The position numbers and the translations under genes are program-made. Shown here one piece after another: positions 10,036-10,953 of a stretch of 10,953 nucleotides of DNA (position 1 is the first letter of the stretch; every line of letters starts with the position of its first letter). The DNA lies in assembly GCA_015852425.1 (NCBI GenBank), contig JAAAIG010001084.1:1-10953 (forward strand), given 5' to 3'. The DNA comes from Gryganskiella cystojenkinii (taxonomy: Eukaryota; Mortierellomycota; Mortierellomycetes; Mortierellales; Mortierellaceae). The notes under the pieces are model-generated. The model searched no databases, was not told where the DNA came from, and saw nothing but the letters and a program-made list of their open reading frames with translations.

Positions 10036-10045
10036 GAGACGTCTC
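10036..10045. promoter_or_regulatory. Ten-base perfect palindrome with ACGT core
   Basis: GAGACGTCTC is a perfect palindrome with a bZIP-like ACGT core in the middle of the divergent promoter, 35 bp from the E-box. Its function is unknown. Confidence 0.25.
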
Positions 10046-10079
10046 AGTTCGGAAAAAAAAAAATGAAATGGAATTAAAT

Positions 10080-10085
10080 CACGTG
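10080..10085. promoter_or_regulatory. E-box CACGTG
   Basis: TCACGTGC context, about 265 bp upstream of the fibrillarin-like ATG. CACGTG binds bHLH factors such as Cbf1, which regulates ribosome-related genes in some fungi. It is a single short motif, so this remains suggestive. Confidence 0.35.
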
Positions 10086-10350
10086 CAGGCGAAAGAAGTA
10101 AATCTGCAACTTACAAGCCACCCAAGCTGTTTTTGGTTCTCTTGCGCGCAGACAAAAAAAAAAAAAAAAAGCAGTCCAACCCTCGTTTCTTGTTTTCATT
10201 TCTTTTTTTTATTTTTTTTTTCTGTTTGTGTTCTATCCATCCCTTCTCCCTCCATCCGCATCACCTATTTTTGCAAACAGGACTCAACATTCCTTGTCTG
10301 CATACTATTCCTCTCCTCCCTCTCTTTCTCTCAATACATATATATTAACC

Positions 10351-10953
10351 ATGGGTTTCGGTACGTTTTGATTGAATAGACACTTTGACGGAAATCATGC
10401 TAACGAGTACTATCAGACACTCTGGAGTCAAAAATGGCCCATTACCTCCCAGCCCACCGCCAAACAACGAGATACAATCCTCACCTGTCCGACTATCATC
10501 AGTGCAAAACAAACAATGAAAATCCTTTGCATTGGGCTAGACTCTATAAGCATATACCTCAGAAAAATGTATCGACTTTGCTTTTTTCGACGTCGAGCCT
10601 TCTATCTATCTACTTGGACACACGAGAAGCCATTCTTTGGATTTCTAAAGCAACGGCGGCCAGGATCAACCAGTGACTCGTATGACACAAATAGTGTTGT
10701 CATCACTAAACACATAGCCAGGGCAGCAGTCTACAGGAGATCTGTATGCCCAGAGGGCATTGAATCCATCCAACTGAATCTTTCAAAAATCTTTAAACTA
10801 ATAACTGCTCATTCTCTTCTTCAATAGGTGATCGTGGCGGTGGACGTGGCGGTGCCCGCGGTGGACGCGGAGGTTTCGGCGGCGACCGTGGCGGCCGTGG
10901 CGGTGGACGTGGCGGCTTCGGTGGTGACCGTGGCGGTCGTGGTGGCGGACGTG
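10351..10953 (+). CDS. GAR-domain protein, probably fibrillarin (Nop1), N-terminus only
   Basis: Exon 1 is 10351-10360 and exon 2 starts at 10828 and runs off the window. The join G|GT gives MGFGDRGGGRGG and continues as an unbroken Gly/Arg/Phe-rich tract, 45 residues in all. The ATG has A at -3 and G at +4. The donor is GTACGT, the acceptor TTCAATAG, and an ACTAATAAC branch-like site lies about 25 nt before the acceptor. The opening GFGDRGG with RGG and GGFGG repeats resembles the N-terminus of fibrillarin, the nucleolar 2'-O-methyltransferase of box C/D snoRNPs. The methyltransferase domain is not in the window, so Gar1, a nucleolin-like protein or another RGG protein cannot be excluded. 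Confidence 0.65.
10361..10827 (+). other. Long first intron of the fibrillarin-like gene (467 nt)
   Basis: It begins GTACGT ten bases after the A of the ATG and ends TTCAATAG. It is over three times the length of any complete intron in the two neighbouring genes. It contains a perfect 6-bp hairpin at 10746-10760. Apart from one TGA six codons after the fibrillarin ATG, the frame of that ATG stays open to the acceptor TAG. No convincing box C/D or H/ACA snoRNA was found. Confidence 0.8.
10746..10760 (+). other. Perfect short hairpin in the long intron
   Basis: ATGCCC-AGA-GGGCAT forms a six-base-pair stem with a three-base loop, 67 nt upstream of the acceptor AG end. It could be part of a structured RNA or could be chance. 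Confidence 0.4.
10875..10953 (+). repeat. 42-bp coding tandem repeat in the GAR domain
   Basis: The 14-residue unit FGGDRGGRGGGRGG is encoded at 10875-10916 and begins again at 10917, where the second copy is cut by the window edge. The copies differ at several third codon positions (GGC/GGT), which suggests an older duplication or selection at the protein level. Confidence 0.85.

Larger units (their letters stand above)
9629..10350. promoter_or_regulatory. Divergent promoter between the cyclase and the fibrillarin-like gene
   Basis: These 722 bp separate two divergent start codons. On the cyclase side is a TATA-like TAAATATA. On the fibrillarin side are an A11 tract (10053-10063), an A17 tract (10154-10170), T tracts at 10203-10210 and 10212-10221, and a 25-nt pure pyrimidine run (10308-10332). 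Such poly(dA:dT) tracts deplete nucleosomes at strong fungal promoters. No convincing ORF or RNA gene is visible here. Confidence 0.7.

Noticed and set aside
10011..10280. 5' UTR intron upstream of the fibrillarin-like ATG
   Set aside because: A GTGAGT at 10011 and a T-rich stretch ending in AAACAG at 10280 could form an intron. With no coding frame to test it and no transcript data, I could not support it.
10411..10704. Possible box C/D snoRNA inside the fibrillarin-like intron
   Set aside because: Box C-like TGATGA sequences occur only on the minus strand (near 10494-10501 and 10698-10704). Their spacing to CTGA boxes and the flanks give no terminal stem. On the plus strand only weak C-like and D-like boxes exist, again without a stem.
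10351..10953. Gar1 as the identity of the Gly/Arg-rich gene
   Set aside because: The GFGDRGG opening fits fibrillarin better, but the catalytic domain is outside the window, so Gar1 is made less likely rather than excluded.

Overview
The window looks like nuclear DNA of an early-diverging fungus, most likely Mucoromycota or Mortierellomycota. This is inferred from many short introns (85-136 nt) with TACTAAC-like branch points, compact spacing, and a soluble-type (ADCY10-like) adenylyl cyclase, a class that Ascomycota and Basidiomycota generally lack. There is no bacterial-style operon, mobile element, CRISPR array, tRNA or rRNA that I can see. All three gene models are spliced by eye from the sequence.

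Layout. (1) Positions 149-2540, minus strand: a TM9SF/EMP70-family membrane protein. It has eight exons in the window and its 3' end lies off the left edge. The window starts inside its intron 8, which has a GC donor, a TACTAAT branch point and a (GA)27 repeat that forms the pyrimidine tract on the coding strand. (2) Positions 2541-2696: a 156-bp spacer holding the cyclase 3' UTR and the TM9SF promoter. (3) Positions 2697-9628, minus strand: a complete eight-exon gene for a predicted 2073-residue soluble-type adenylyl cyclase. It has two class III cyclase domains, a P-loop ATPase of the sAC/STAND type and a long helical C-terminal region. (4) Positions 9629-10350: a divergent intergenic region with poly(dA:dT) tracts, an E-box and a pyrimidine tract. 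(5) Positions 10351-10953, plus strand: the start of a GAR-domain protein, probably fibrillarin, with a ten-base first exon and a 467-nt first intron. It runs off the right edge.

The cyclase is the most interesting item. C1 keeps the two metal-binding Asp and the Lys/Arg pair associated with the bicarbonate site. C2 seems to have lost the two base-recognition residues and the transition-state Asn while keeping the Arg. The P-loop ends in GKN rather than GK[S/T]. A Ser/Asn-rich insertion of about 285 residues interrupts C1. All three RRxS (PKA-type) motifs lie in disordered inserts, and a short motif, LxEGS[LF]xWxxAE, occurs twice in the C-terminal tail. Its catalytic Lys codon abuts a GC-AG intron. 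The TM9SF gene next door also has a GC donor at an exon end where the family's protein must continue.

The three genes have no obvious shared pathway. The only plausible link is transcriptional, through the divergent promoter between the cyclase and the fibrillarin-like gene.
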